Origin: Atopsyche davidsoni
Taxonomy: Eukaryota; Arthropoda; Insecta; Trichoptera; Hydrobiosidae
DNA: 64,000 nt
Direction of reading: 5' to 3'
Assembly: GCA_022113835.1 (NCBI GenBank)
Contig: JAILWY010000001.1
Span: forward strand, 6,200,001-6,264,000
In this document: one piece after another, positions 36,884 to 49,545 of the stretch
Numbering within the stretch: position 1 is the stretch's first letter
Layout: every line of letters begins with the position of its first letter
Made by a program: the position numbers and the translations under genes
Notes under the pieces: model-generated
What the model saw: only the letters and a program-made list of their open reading frames with translations
Database searches by the model: none
What the model was told of the DNA's origin: nothing

Positions 36884-37212
36884 AATAGGAAACAGCAGAG
36901 AGTAGAGATAGAAAAACAGATAAAAAGGAAATGGCCGGAGATCTCGCCGGTAGATTGTGACCCGATGAAGACAACTTTTAACTTATACTGTGGAGGGAGC
37001 GTTGTTGAAATTTTAATGCCTCATTTAGCTCCCGTAAGGGTGATGCGATGATGGCCAGTTTTATTGAAGGTGCTCTACATAAGGAGGGGTTTGGTCTCTG
37101 TCATAGAGTTTTATATGGAATATTCAATTATATTAGTGGTCCTACAATGGCCTTTTTGCTTTTTTACTGATATTTCTTCTGTTTAGGGCAACTCACTGGA
37201 TACATTACACGC

Positions 37213-37339
37213 ACGACGGAGCTTAAGTACTTATGCGCTCTCAAAATAGCATTTATTATATTACTATGCATTTGCATAGTACTATAATAAATGCTATTTT
37301 GAGAAATGACAGAGCACACAAGCACATAAGCTCCGTCGT
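37213..37339. repeat. Foldback element (MITE-like), about 62-bp arms
   Basis: The outer arms start ACGACGGAGCTTA and end with the complement TAAGCTCCGTCGT. The inner arms TCTCAAAATAGCATTTATTA pair almost perfectly around ATGCATTTGCAT. A few mismatches lie between the inner and outer parts. No clear target duplication was seen. It is probably a miniature foldback transposon. Confidence 0.65.
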
Positions 37340-39147
37340 ATATTTATACCTTACAAAATAAAATACGTTATTGTATAATGTAAAGATGAAAAACTCTACG
37401 TATACAAATTTCTGCCTAAATTTTTATTTGGGAAATAAAAGGCAGTGCTATTTATTTGCTTGGTGATTTTATGCCTCGATTCTTGTAAACTTATCCGTTG
37501 ATAGATATATAATAGATTTTTCATGTCGCAGACTATTTGATAAATAAATCCCGTATAATCCGACATACGGTTTCAGAAGAAATGCTTGGAGAAAATTTGT
37601 TCTAGTCTTTCTAATTCTGCATTTTACGAGCCCACAAAAAACAAAATGAATGCTGCTATAAGCACATACATAATGAACATAAAACTGTAAATAAACATAA
37701 ATGTGGTATTCAAACCCACACTTTTTGTTTGTAGCTTGTTAATAATATGTTTCCCCTCATAACATGATGTGATTGTCAATATTTCTAGGTATATATGTTT
37801 AGCTTTTTCAAACCAAAAAATATATTAACTATATACAATAATTTATAATTCTTTAAATTCAGCTACAAAATCCAAAACAAGCTTTTGTAATCTTTGATTA
37901 TATTTTATTTTATGCATGAAAATAAGTTGTAAGTATAGTATTTAATGCGTATAATATTTTGTCATAAAAATAATTTTTATATCAGTAAATGGTATATCCG
38001 TGCATGTAATGCTTTTACAAATTGTTTTCCACCACATGAACCCAAAAAGGCTTGCAAAACACATAGAAACAAGAAAACTGACATACAAAAATTCATGTAT
38101 TAGTTTAACTCGACACATATGGTGGTGTGCTGCAGCAAAAACGTATGATATTAGGCTTTTTGTATTTTTCTGAAACAAACAGCGGATTTTTTTTCACCCT
38201 CCCTATGTTACTAGAGATTTTTAGTTTGGTTATATTGTTTAATAAAAAAATATTAAGATGGTGGGTTATTTACAAGGGATATTAAAGGCCACTTTGAATT
38301 GATAAAATATTTTAAAATTCATGATTTTTTTTTGTATGTTTTTGCCATTTAATACTTATTGAATATCGATATAGAACGAACTCTAACTACACGCAAAAAT
38401 TCATATAACTCTACATTACTTAAAAAAAAACATCACTGAAAATCTAAAATAAATGTTAATAACAAACAAAAAACTATTGATAACTTATATATGGTTATTT
38501 TATAAAAAAATAACAATATCTGCTATATATTGAAAACTTAAGTAAAACTTGGTATTTGCACGAACAAAACATTCGAGATCATATACGCATAATGATTTCA
38601 AAAATAAGGCCACGTTTTCGGTTTTATTTTGACAAACATAATATTCCCTTCTCTCAAAATATCTTACTGACAAATGCATCTAACATAAGCCTACTTTACA
38701 ATAGATCAATACGACGGCTTACGGCGCTCCGAACAAAAACAAATAAAACGGACAGAAGACTTCCTCGGAACGTTGTTATGAATTTAAATCAATGCAAAAC
38801 GTCAAGTGGCTGCCCACCTTGCCCTTAGAGCAAGTGGGTGGATTTACTTCTCGTAAGGCACTAAATTCACAGGGACCACTTGTGAAAATATAAAAGTATA
38901 ATTTTACACAAACACTCGATGGATCAAATCAAAACTTTGCTTTTATTTTTCATAAATAAGCTAAAATCCTTTAGATTTTCATTGAATTATTCAAAGCTTT
39001 CAAAAACATTTTTATTGACAGCTTATTTTATAAAATTGAAATACCATTTAAAGCTTTATTTTAACTTAAATACCTTTTAATGATTGTTCACTTATTTTAC
39101 ACGATTTCAAATATTTCTTACACTAATTTGTTTTAGTGACAATATAC

Positions 39148-39150
<3 letters not shown>

Positions 39151-39209
<59 letters not shown>
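39151..39209. repeat. Compound (AT)n(GT)n microsatellite
   Basis: An AT dinucleotide run from about 39151 to 39185 passes directly into a GT run to 39209. It is likely polymorphic in length. Confidence 0.95.
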
Positions 39210-41793
39210 ACATAAATTTTGTTTTCAAGCAGGTAAATGTATTACTACATAGGTAGTTAGTAAAAAAACAGTTCACTTTATCCAAGAGCCCGGAAGTGGT
39301 GCCCGCATATAAGGGAATATCACTTTGCGCGCCAGTAGACGGTAGAAGCTCTTAGAATAGTAGAAAACCTTTTTCAAAAAACAGTTTTTGTGTGCTTATT
39401 AACTAGAAATGAATTAAAATACACATTTAAATATAATGATCGGTAAAAAGTTATTATGTTATTTAAAAAGTTCGAGGTGATCGCAACTTTAATTTTACAA
39501 TGGGTAAAATTTTTCACTGAGAAAGTGAGAGTTTATTCAACATACAAATACATGCTTAAACTAAGAGTTTTAAAAAGTAAATTTATATCGATTTAAGACA
39601 CTGCTTGATTTATTTAATTTTTAAATCTATAAAATAATCAACGGATAAACAGTAAAAAATACTATTTACGCTCATTGAAATATATCAAATACAGTTTTCT
39701 TCAAACGGGTAATGGTTTTTTCAAACCATTCAAATTAATTTTACGAGACAAGATGGCGGATTCTTCATTCATCATTTACATTTTGAAAGATGGCTCTAAT
39801 ACAATAATGCTATGCGAGTGCAATCAGTATAATCATTCTAAACAATTTGTTTTAATTTTCCCGAAACGAGAATAAAGAGAGAATAGCCAAGAGCAAAATG
39901 AGTGTCGCAAGTTGTTCATTAGCCAAATATAATTTTAAAGTGGAAATCCTCCCTCGCTCCCTCCCTATGACTAATGACCCACTCTTTTCCTCGGCTAAAG
40001 TAAATAGAATGAACAAATCGCACCATTTGTAACGCGTTTCCCGTATTGTTCGCCGTAAGTAGGAATAATTTACCTTCAGTTTCATTTACGGCGAGAATTA
40101 TCCACGACGTTGGCGCTGCTGAGGACCGACTGGCGCACTTGTCACTGTATTAACTGTAAAGCTCTCTCCGAGAATATTTCACCGCTCTCGGTACGCGCCG
40201 GGCTCGACAACATATAAATATTACCTGCCTCAAAAGCTTCATTTGTGATTTAACAAAAATACCAACAAAAAATAATAAAATATAAATATTTTTATCAAAA
40301 CTCATAATTAGTATAACATCAGTTATCTAATATATCAAAGAATTTTATTTAATGACACTTTTGTAATGTCGTAAAAATAAACAATCAAATATAATATTCA
40401 CTTTTAATCTATAGTATAGAAGTCGATGAAAAAAAAAACTGCATGAAAAACGTCAATCAAAACAGTTTAACCCAATTTCTGACACGATGTGCTGCTAAAT
40501 TTAGGGTGCGTCAGCAATTATCTAAGTAAGTAATTAAATATGCTTAGATTTACTATGAATAATAGTAAAGAAACAACCTAATCTATCAGTGAGGTATTTG
40601 TTCTTGAACACTTGAAAAAATATAGCGTCGTGAAAAAATAGTCTGGTTTAATGTCTACCAAAATAATTGTAATGAAGTTAGTATATAAAGTATTCACTCA
40701 TGTGAGTTTTTATATATTAGAACAATAAAGTGTGTTTTCACAAATTTTGTAAGATAATAACATGATAATAAAACAAGGTTAGACTACCGCTATATTTTGA
40801 TATTATAAAGCTGATATAGCTTATTATATATCCATAGTATATTAAGTATTGTTTTATATTTCTTGACAAAATATTTTGCTTTCAAAGAATTGAAGTAAAT
40901 GCTGTGAAGATACGGAACGTTTGCCTTTGAGGACGGGCTCTGCAGGCGAGGCCCGCCCTTTCCGGCGTGCGACAATCTCACCCCTAGACAATTTTTTAAC
41001 TTGCCAAATATTTTTCTTTGGTTTCCTTTTTCTGTGAAATTTGTATAATTTGCCGAGGGGCGTCTTGTTTGGCTGTAAATATTATACTGAAACAGGAAGA
41101 AACTGTGGCCACTGTTTCTCGCTCTGTTTTTTTTTGTTTTAAAAATTACTTGAAGTTATTATTGTGGTTGTTGAATTTTTTGAGAAATGTTTTCCGGTTT
41201 AACTCTTATTAGGCGTTTCAACTATTAAGTTATCATTAAGATTGTATGTACTTTTAGCTGATAATAGAAAGCGTGTATGTAATTTAATTTGCGTCTCCAA
41301 AATATAACATTCAAATTATTTTATTTAAAAAAAGCTGTGATACAATGAAGAAATATTCATATTTCATTAGATAATGGTTATTTATTTGAAGACCATTGGT
41401 CTAATTTTGTTGATGCGTAGAGTTGAAAAATATCAAAGATTTATCTTGTCATTGCAATCACAATTTCGTAACATGTACTCTCAATACATATGTTTATCAA
41501 AGTTAGTAGTAGTATTAGCATATACAAATTATGAATTAATATTGAATTGAGTATTTATTGAGGACTTAGATAGTAGAACAAGATTTTTTTGGTATGATCG
41601 GAACAATTATTAGTTAAAATGTTAATTTTACAATATAAAATACAGTTTTAGGTGCCAATTTTACATACAAACTTGGCAGAAGCAATTTACTTATAGAAAC
41701 ATTAATGTATGGCAGCATAAGAGCCGCAAAAACTAACATATTGACCATAAACTATGGATTCGAAGATTGCCCTAACTCAAATAGCAATCCTCG

Positions 41794-41801
41794 TGACGTC
41801 A
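41794..41801. promoter_or_regulatory. Full palindromic CRE-type site
   Basis: TGACGTCA, in the context GTGACGTCAGC, lies within a GC-rich patch. The same 11-bp context recurs at 47.6 kb. This is the binding dyad of CREB/ATF bZIP factors. Use in vivo is inference. Confidence 0.35.
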
Positions 41802-42803
41802 GCTGTTGCTACCCCACCGCTGTTTAAGCCGCCATTAAGGATAGCCTGATGTGTTCCTGATGTCCTTATGATGTCCCGGCCAGAGAGCAGGAGGGGGCTA
41901 ACGGGGTAAGAGAGAAGAAAACCTGGGGTAAAAATGAAAAAAAAAACTTTGCCCGATTTTTGTAAAGAAATCTAGGCAAAATTGACACAGCGAGCTAAAA
42001 GAGGTGGGAACGCACGGTGCGATGGGGCTAGTAAAACACAGGGTGGGTGATTTTTCATCTGAAGTATACGCATGAAGCGGGAGGGAGACATTTAGGGAGT
42101 TCGGCTAAGGAGATTCGGCGAGGGCGGTATGAAAACCGGTATGTTGGGAATAAAAAGGAACCACCGGTTAAATTGCATGTTAAGGGAAATATGAGTGGCC
42201 TTAATCTTTGTCTTTGCATACATTTTCTTTTGTCATTTTAGATGGGCAGCTTTGTTGTAAATGTATTTAAAAATCTCATATGCTTAAAAAAATATTTTAT
42301 AAAAAAAAATTATGTTGTGTGAATAAAAAAAATATATACATATCTTAATGTTTTTCAACACACTTGCATTCTACTAAAAAAATAATAAATCGTTCGTAAA
42401 ATCTGTTATAACAAAAAATAATGTATGCATTAATAACGGAACACTGAATGTGATTAGAAAGCAAGAGTTTATTAAGTACCCCAAAGTCATACTTATAACT
42501 ATTAAAAATACGCAACGACACATATTTAAAAAAATAAAGTATGTCCTGACCTTTAGCGAATAAAAGAGTGAAAACTCGTTTAATTATATACATATAAGCT
42601 ATACAAAGGTATTTCTGAATAAAAAATCTAACAAGTTTTTGCGTACATAATTTATTAAATATATATGGCATTTACAAAAAAAACTAAGTCTCTACGTTGT
42701 ATAAAAAACCTCAATAAAAAATGTGAAGCATGTTCAAAATACTAAACAAAGAACAGGGAAAAAACTAAGCAAACTGCTTTAATAATGGAGGAATAATAAT
42801 TAC

Positions 42804-42944
42804 CTGTACAAGAGGGTGTTGAAATACCCTTCCCTTCTTCGTTGGTGTGCCTTCCACCCCCTCCGCTCTAACCCCTCCAGGGAAAAACTTAAAAGATGTG
42901 TCAAAGATAAGTGTTAGAGTACAAGCAGAGTCTTCAGGAGTGTA
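42804..42944 (-). CDS. Candidate internal exon, 47 codons
   Basis: On the minus strand a T-rich tract (GGTTTTTTTTTCTG...) ends at TTTTGTAAG, and the segment ends at TACAG|GTAATTATT. Frame 0 is open: YTPEDSACTLTLIFDTSFKF, then FPGGVRAEGVEGTPTKKG, then RVFQHPLVQ. If a downstream AG (CCTGAAG, exon from DSACT) is used, the phase matches the end of the 56.4-kb exon (a lone G), so the two could join. The other frames are partly open and the frame runs on past the donor, so coding is unproven. No family recognised. Confidence 0.33.
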
Positions 42945-45900
42945 CTTACAAAATTAATTACAGAAAAAAAAACCATTAATTATTATTTTAAGCGCTATAG
43001 ATGGACTGCCGATGAAGAACTCTCTCTCCTGTAAGCCATGCAAACCTATGATGGACATAATAAATTTAGTTTATTTTTTTATAATAAATATTGTTAACTA
43101 CGATTTAAAAAACTACTTGCTACTAGTAGTAGGACAAGAAAAAAATAATTTTTTTTCGTAATAAATATTAGTTAGTATGAAAAATAAAACACAAATACTT
43201 TGATATAAATGACTTAAAGGTGAGATTTTTCTATGTAACCTGAAACAATATAAGATTTTTCATATATTAAAAAAAAATTATATCTTAATAGTATTCTTTT
43301 TTGATCAACGCTTAATTGATAAACTTTATTTTGGTGATTTTTTTATATGAGAGCTATCATATCATATATACGAAGTTAAGTTTAATTGAGACAGCGTTAA
43401 AAAACTCTGGAAAATGTAATTTACGCCACATGCACCTCGTCCAGGCCTGAGCGCAGGCAGATCCGCCTCATTAAATATAGAGGCCAGATAACGCGATAAG
43501 ACCCGGGCGTTTTTACTAAGCGCTTGGTCATTTTTTAGCCCCTTAAAAATTTAAGCCCCGTCAAGCCGCCCTGCTGCTCCTCGAGCCGGACCCGTGAATA
43601 AGTAATTATTCCAAAATTTCTGTCGCGTATCTCTATTGCTTAGCTTATTTCTTTAAATTTGTAATGCATGATACGATAATACCTTCATTATTACTCTCAT
43701 GTATACAAGTGTAGTCTAAAAGCTAAACTGTCAACACTGTCATTGAACAATCAATTTTTTTTTTTACATTTGAATGAAACGATGAATTTTCATGATTGAT
43801 TTTTCGGATTTAAAATTAAAGCATAGTCCTTTTGTAGTTTTTCGTGTTATAATATTTATACTGTTTTGACGATTCTGTGAAATATTAATACTGTTGAAAA
43901 AACTCCGATATTTTTTTGATATCAAACACAACGAATCCTGTTATTTTATTTATATTTTTTGAAGAGATAAAAATAAAAATAGTTTTAAACACGTTTATAA
44001 CCAAAACATTTAAATTATATTTTTAAAAAATCACTCTAACAAGATATCTGCAGTAAATATTCTGTTAGTGAAATATTTAAAATTTTCACACGGATCCATA
44101 AAACCATTCAAAAGTATCAATAGTCAGTTTCCGTACAAAAAGTAGCATTCGACCCTAATCTCTGCTATCGCCAGTCTTTTGGCATAACTCGAGTAGGAGA
44201 GGCCATCGCCGCCTGGCAACGGCCCAAGCCAAATTTGTCCCAAAATTACTTTATTTTTCAATTTGTATGATTTGCACCAACCATGGCTGTAAGTGCACCG
44301 ACTGTGTTATTAAACGCGAGAAACTCTAGGAACTAAATGCGCCCATAAAAATAAAACGCTTTAAAATTTAAATAAGTCAAATATTATACGTGGAGAGTAG
44401 CCATGTAAGTGTGTTCATAAAACAAGTAACTTATATAATCCTTACCATTGAGAATTTTTTTTTCTACTTATATGCAATCTTTTATTTTACGTTGGATTTT
44501 CAAAATATATAAAAATAAGATCTATACTGTTTTACTGAGAATAGACTTGCAAATTTTACTAAGTGATTTAAAGTTATGTGGAAAATTAAAACTTTGTGTA
44601 TATTATTATTAATAAATTGTCTTTTAATATTAGCTTACAAAAATATGTAATAACACATTATTAATAAAAATAAAGAGATTTCTTGGAGTAATAAAATTTT
44701 AGAGGTTAGTAATTATTAATATAAGCATCATAATAAGTTTATTTGACCATATATTTCCAAGTAGACAAAGCTACATTTGTTTTGGGGCATAAACTCGTAT
44801 GGTATATTAGCTTGTATATTTAGTTCGATCTTTTAACGTGATATTTAATGTTCCGGTATTTTTTAAAAGTCTAATTTTTTTATCAAAAATATTTATTATT
44901 TATAAATTAAGTTTATAATACAGCTAAAAATAATTAATATTTTTGGAATAACGATAAAATATTAATTTTCTCTCAATATTATTTTACACCGTGGCATGAC
45001 AGGTAATGTTAAGCAATCAGGCTATATTCATCAACAATGGTACGTATTAAATTTCGGGTATGGAAATGTTTCTGAATACGGTGAGTTGTTTGTTTATTTC
45101 GAAGTATGGATATTTGTTAATACCCGTTAAATTTAATGAGCTGTTGTATTCCCTTGAGTTCTGAATAATACGTGGGTTCCAATAGAATACATAAATAGAA
45201 GGCCCATTCGCCCATTGTGCGCTCGTCAACAGCGCTCTGAGTGGGATAGTGATTCAAATGTTGTTTTGGTATTTTAAAGGAAAATGATTTTCTTAGATAC
45301 ACAATGAAAATCATCTCTTGAAAGTCATAAAATATACCGAAAGCACAAAGGGAACATCAAAAATATTGTTATTTACATATGAATAATATAAATATAGATT
45401 AGTCATTTTAAATTTATCTTTGTAAAATCAAACGCTGATAAAAATAACGATTATTATACATAGATTGTATATTATTTATTATGTTTTATTAACACACCGT
45501 TTTGATTATTTATAACATATACATTAAAGTGAACAGATAAATTTGATTATTTAAGAATAAGTTTTACACATCAACACGTGCACAAAAATACACATGCCAT
45601 GCATCTAAAATCATTTATAATGTACAAAATTTTAAATTACAATTCAAAAATTTCTTGATTACAAAACAAACTCATTCAAACTTTACTGTTTTAGATCAAA
45701 AGGAAAAACTTTTAAGATTAAGATTAAATTTGTGATTTAAATAAAATTTGGAAAAAAATTCAGTATTTTTTAAAAAAGTAAAACAAAGTCCACAAATGAG
45801 CAGTCGTAATATTTCTTTGAGCATCATTTATTGAATAATGAACGGCCTGCCCATCAAAACATCCCCCGAGCGAGGCGGCCGGCTGTCGCGGCCGTGGCTT

Positions 45901-47540
45901 TCTGTTCGTCTCATAATACGTAGTCATAGGGCGGCTCGTAGCGCCGGTTTGTGTGGCTCGGGGGACGCATAAAAAGAAAACGTGTATAACGCAGTCAGTA
46001 AGAATTTGTCCAGGGGCGTTCCACGGAATTGGATTTCTTCGTAATTGAGAGCAAAGATCCAGACTTCTATATTTTGTCATTTATATTTTATGAATTATTA
46101 TGGTGCTGATAGAACAGTCTGGTGGCACGTCTGCTATTTTTATAGTTAAGTGTGAACAATATTTTAACAATATTTAAAATCATTCATTTATTTTACCATT
46201 TAATTATTTATACAAGTCTACTTTTTCTTCTTATTTTAAATAAAGTGATAATTAGCACTTTGAATCGACACTTCAATTTAAAATGTAATAATTCGTAAAT
46301 TACGAAACTGCCGTTTTGTAAAATGTTAAATATTGGATCAAATTTAAAAAAAAAATTTATATAAAAAAATAGTTTACCTTAATATATGAAGTATTATGTT
46401 TTATAAAAATTTCGTGTAATTTTTTTTAATACACGTCACATTCGATGAGTAATTATGTAAGTTAAATTTTAAAACTATAAAAAACAGACAATATACAAAA
46501 ACGATACTATTTCTAATAATGTGTTTTTAGGGACTTTCTCACGTTTTTACATATGTATGACATGATTTTTCCAAAATGCGTAAACCTCACTAATATGACT
46601 CTGTTTATAATAATTTCTATTTATCAAATTTAACATCTTAATACTAGCAGAAATAAAAAAAACATTTGAATGGTTAGTTGTTCTACTGAAAATATGGCGT
46701 TGGATGCACCAGGTTAGTATATTAATATAAACAGTCTAATGGCATACAAACTGGACATAAAAAAAAAATATTTACAACTGGCTGCTGTGGGCATTAATGC
46801 AAACATATTTTCAAATAAACCTCCTTGACTCGTCCCATTAAATAATTGATGAAGATCTTTAGTGGCGCCCCTGGAGAGATCGCCCCGCGGTAAGAGCTCG
46901 CGGCCGAGACGGTCGGGACCAAAAGTCTCCTTCGTCTTCACACGAGAACTCGAGGGTAATCAGGCGAAACTTGTGTAAGGTAAAAACTCTACCATTTCTA
47001 CAACCCGCAATTCGACTACCTAAATATATCCAGATTCAAAATATGCATATGATTAATAAATTATCATAATATTAATAAAATCTGTCACGACGGAGTTAAA
47101 ACAGAGAACCTTTCGACCAAGAGTCTGAAACTGAGAACTGAACTAAATTTTCAAAATATCAATGGATATCCCATTCTTCTATCATAAATCACTAGAGTCT
47201 CATTCTGAGACTAGACAGGTACCAATATATTTGTCGTAATTTGATATCGATCTTTATTTTGAATCCTTGGCTATATAATAATATTGAAATTTAAATATTA
47301 TGTATAGACAAATTTACTATTGATTTTAAATTTTTAAATGTAGCTTTATTTACGATGATTTAGTAAAATGCATATAGTTTGGTCACAACACGAGGTCGTT
47401 GTTTAATGATTGCATATTAAACAAAAATCTCCCTGTTTGATTATCAAACTCAAAATAGGTCTTTACGTGATAATTTATGATGGAAGGTTTTGATGATATG
47501 TGCGAGTATTCTCTGTTTCCGATGAATTGTGTTCATTGAA
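42945..47540. other. Noncoding stretch
   Basis: No gene is supported. GC-richer patches are at 43420-43600, 44150-44240, 45840-46050 and 46850-46960. Frames of 75-108 codons in them and in the AT-rich parts (for example 45760-46080 and 46714-46941 on minus) lack paired splice sites. Confidence 0.5.
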
Positions 47541-47608
47541 TTGAGGACGGTGAGCGTGGCTGCACAGCGCCCGGCCTAGTGTAGTGGACGCGGGGCAGGG
47601 CTGGCCCG

Positions 47609-47681
47609 TGACGTCAGCACTTTATCTATTTTTATTTTATTTTTCTAAAGGCGCCGGGGGTGGCTTAAATGTTTATAAAAG
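47609..47681 (+). promoter_or_regulatory. CRE + TATA core-promoter candidate
   Basis: TGACGTCA at 47609-47616 lies 58 bp upstream of TTTATAAAAGG (TATA box 47674-47681), itself preceded by GCGCCGGGGG. Transcription would start near 47703-47707. The surrounding 47540-47860 block is GC-rich. The spacing is textbook for a TATA promoter with an upstream bZIP site. No transcript evidence is available. Confidence 0.35.
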
Positions 47682-47778
47682 GAGCGCTTGGGCAGAATAG
47701 GCCCTTTGTGCTGCTATATTAATATTGTATCTTGAATTATTCCACTGGATTTAGTGTTATCGTTTTATTTTCTTCACA

Positions 47779-47841
47779 ATGCCCGTCGAGTATCTCACTC
47801 GGGCTGGAGCACTGGAATGTTGCGGCGCTCTGTGTGCTTAG
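47779..47841 (+). CDS. Short ORF downstream of TATA box (weak)
   Basis: The first ATG after the predicted start (CACAATGCC, a fair insect initiation context) opens a 20-codon frame, MPVEYLTRAGALECCGALCA, then TAG. It may be a leader ORF, the start of a spliced gene, or chance. No partner exon was identified. Confidence 0.17.
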   Translation: MPVEYLTRAGALECCGALCA

Positions 47842-49476
47842 TTCCTCCCGTACGGAAGGCCTAAGTTCTTTATGTTTGGATAGGCAATTTCCTTATTGAT
47901 ATGTGTGGGATAAAAAGATTGATTTGAATTTATCGGGGCCGGGGAATTTTGTTATATTTATCGAATAATAAATAAAAATCATCACAACTTACTCAGACAA
48001 TAATTTACGAGACATGTAAAGATACGAAATAATACGAATAAATAGCATGCTTAGGACACAAATGAAAAGTAATATTGCTCTTTAATAGGCACTAAGCCAA
48101 GTGAATGTGTGCCTTGATATTCTTAAAAAAATATTTCTTTATTTGTAATAACAATAAAGTATATTCATAAATAATAAACACTTAAAAAATATAAATCTAA
48201 TAGATAGTGAACTTTTTTAATATTGCAAAATTATGTGATCATTTTATACGAAATTAAAACAAATAAATTAATCCTATTTTATAAAACTTGCACTTCATTT
48301 CATAACTGTGCATATTTTTATTATATTTTATGTTACTGTTATAATTATAAAATACGTTTAAATGAGTGTGTGTTTGGATAATATTAAACGCAACTTTAAA
48401 AAATGGATTTTAAATAATTAAAACAATCTACTTTTATTGTAAGGATAGTTTGAAAAAATGACAAATCTACTTTGATCACTTTATAAGGAAATATTATTGA
48501 ACGTATGAATTCAAATACAACATAAATTAATGTTTGGTTGTGTTAAGAAATAACTCAACCCAATATTTATATTTTCCGTGATCGTGCGAAGAATTCGTGG
48601 TTGTGTTTTTTTACCGGATATAACACAATTACAAAAGCCATTAAGAATTTCAAGTAGGTCCCTTAAGCCGAGCCAACAACGTAACAACCTCGTGACGATA
48701 TGAATTATGATTCTTTACTAAAGCTCAGGAATTCGCATTGAGGACTTTTCGAAATTCGGCGAGTTCGAACATCGCGTGACAGACCGCCATTAGGCCAACC
48801 CTACGGATGACAGTGTTCACGAAAACTGGCTTTGAATTTCAGGCCATTTCCCGCGACCACCTGCCGCGTGAAAACAGCCCCTAATGTTTGACATCTTAAG
48901 AGTTTGTTTGGTAATTAGTGGCTTTTGGTACTTGCGCCTCTGTAGTCAAGTGTAGATCGCAGTGTGGGCTTGGGTAATAAGTATTCTTAGAACCAAAATG
49001 TGTCACGTTAACTCATCGCTGAAAGAAACCAACCTTACGTTTTGTTTACTAAAAGGTATGGGTTACTTCCGATTTTTTTATCATTTTTTTTCGATCTTAA
49101 AATAAAATTAGACAATCACACTATATTATGTTTTAAAAAGTATACGCTGCAAGTAATCAGACAGCATTTTGAAATGATTCATTATAATTTCATTAATCTC
49201 TTGAAAATTACATTTTCTTTTCTTATTTTAACACAAAAAACCATAAATTAATATATAAGCATATTAAATTTACATTTAAAATGTTTACTTTGTAAATAAG
49301 CTTGATTGAATAAATATTTTTTGTTGTATCTTGAAATTTTAAAGTGAAGGTTTGAAATAAGCAATTATTAGTATTTTGAAAACATAACAGATTAAAAATT
49401 TAATAAAACTAAAATGATGAGCGCAGCCAGGCGAGCATTTAATATGTTCATAAGTTGGAGGCTTTCCTTTTGACAG
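47842..49476. other. Noncoding stretch
   Basis: No gene is supported. The GC-richer patch at 48660-48960 contains an acceptor-like TTTGAATTTCAG (near 48841) followed by only 13 open codons. Confidence 0.5.
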
Positions 49477-49545
49477 TGGACACAGCCTTCTTTGGCTAGA
49501 CTGTCTCCTCAATGGCGGGTCGAAGCGCCTCCCTGCCTGGCGCAG
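49477..49545 (+). CDS. Candidate internal exon, 23 codons
   Basis: A strong acceptor (GGCTTTCCTTTTGACAG, ending 49476) precedes a 69-nt segment open in frame 0 and ending GCGCAG|GTTTGG, a weaker donor. The peptide is WTQPSLARLSPQWRVEAPPC then LAQ. It would be a phase 0-0 exon. It lies in a GC-rich patch (49410-49680). Product unknown. Confidence 0.25.

Larger units (their letters stand above)
36180..42803. other. Noncoding stretch
   Basis: No gene is supported. It holds the G-rich tract, foldback and microsatellite annotated separately. GC-richer patches are at 36240-36400, 40080-40210 and 41780-42200. Minus-strand donor-like sites at about 40067 (CTGAAG|GTAAAT) and 40228 (GAGGCAG|GTAATA) have only tiny frames before them. 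The frames at 37942-42671 are AT-rich chance frames. Confidence 0.5.
47540..47860. other. GC-rich block around the promoter candidate
   Basis: It contains a donor-like GACG|GTGAGCGTGG near 47569, the CRE, the TATA box and the short ORF. It is one of the more structured of the GC patches and the best plus-strand promoter candidate in the window. Confidence 0.35.

Noticed and set aside
39151..39209. Tandem repeat as CRISPR or satellite array
   Set aside because: Simple dinucleotide microsatellite without spacers.
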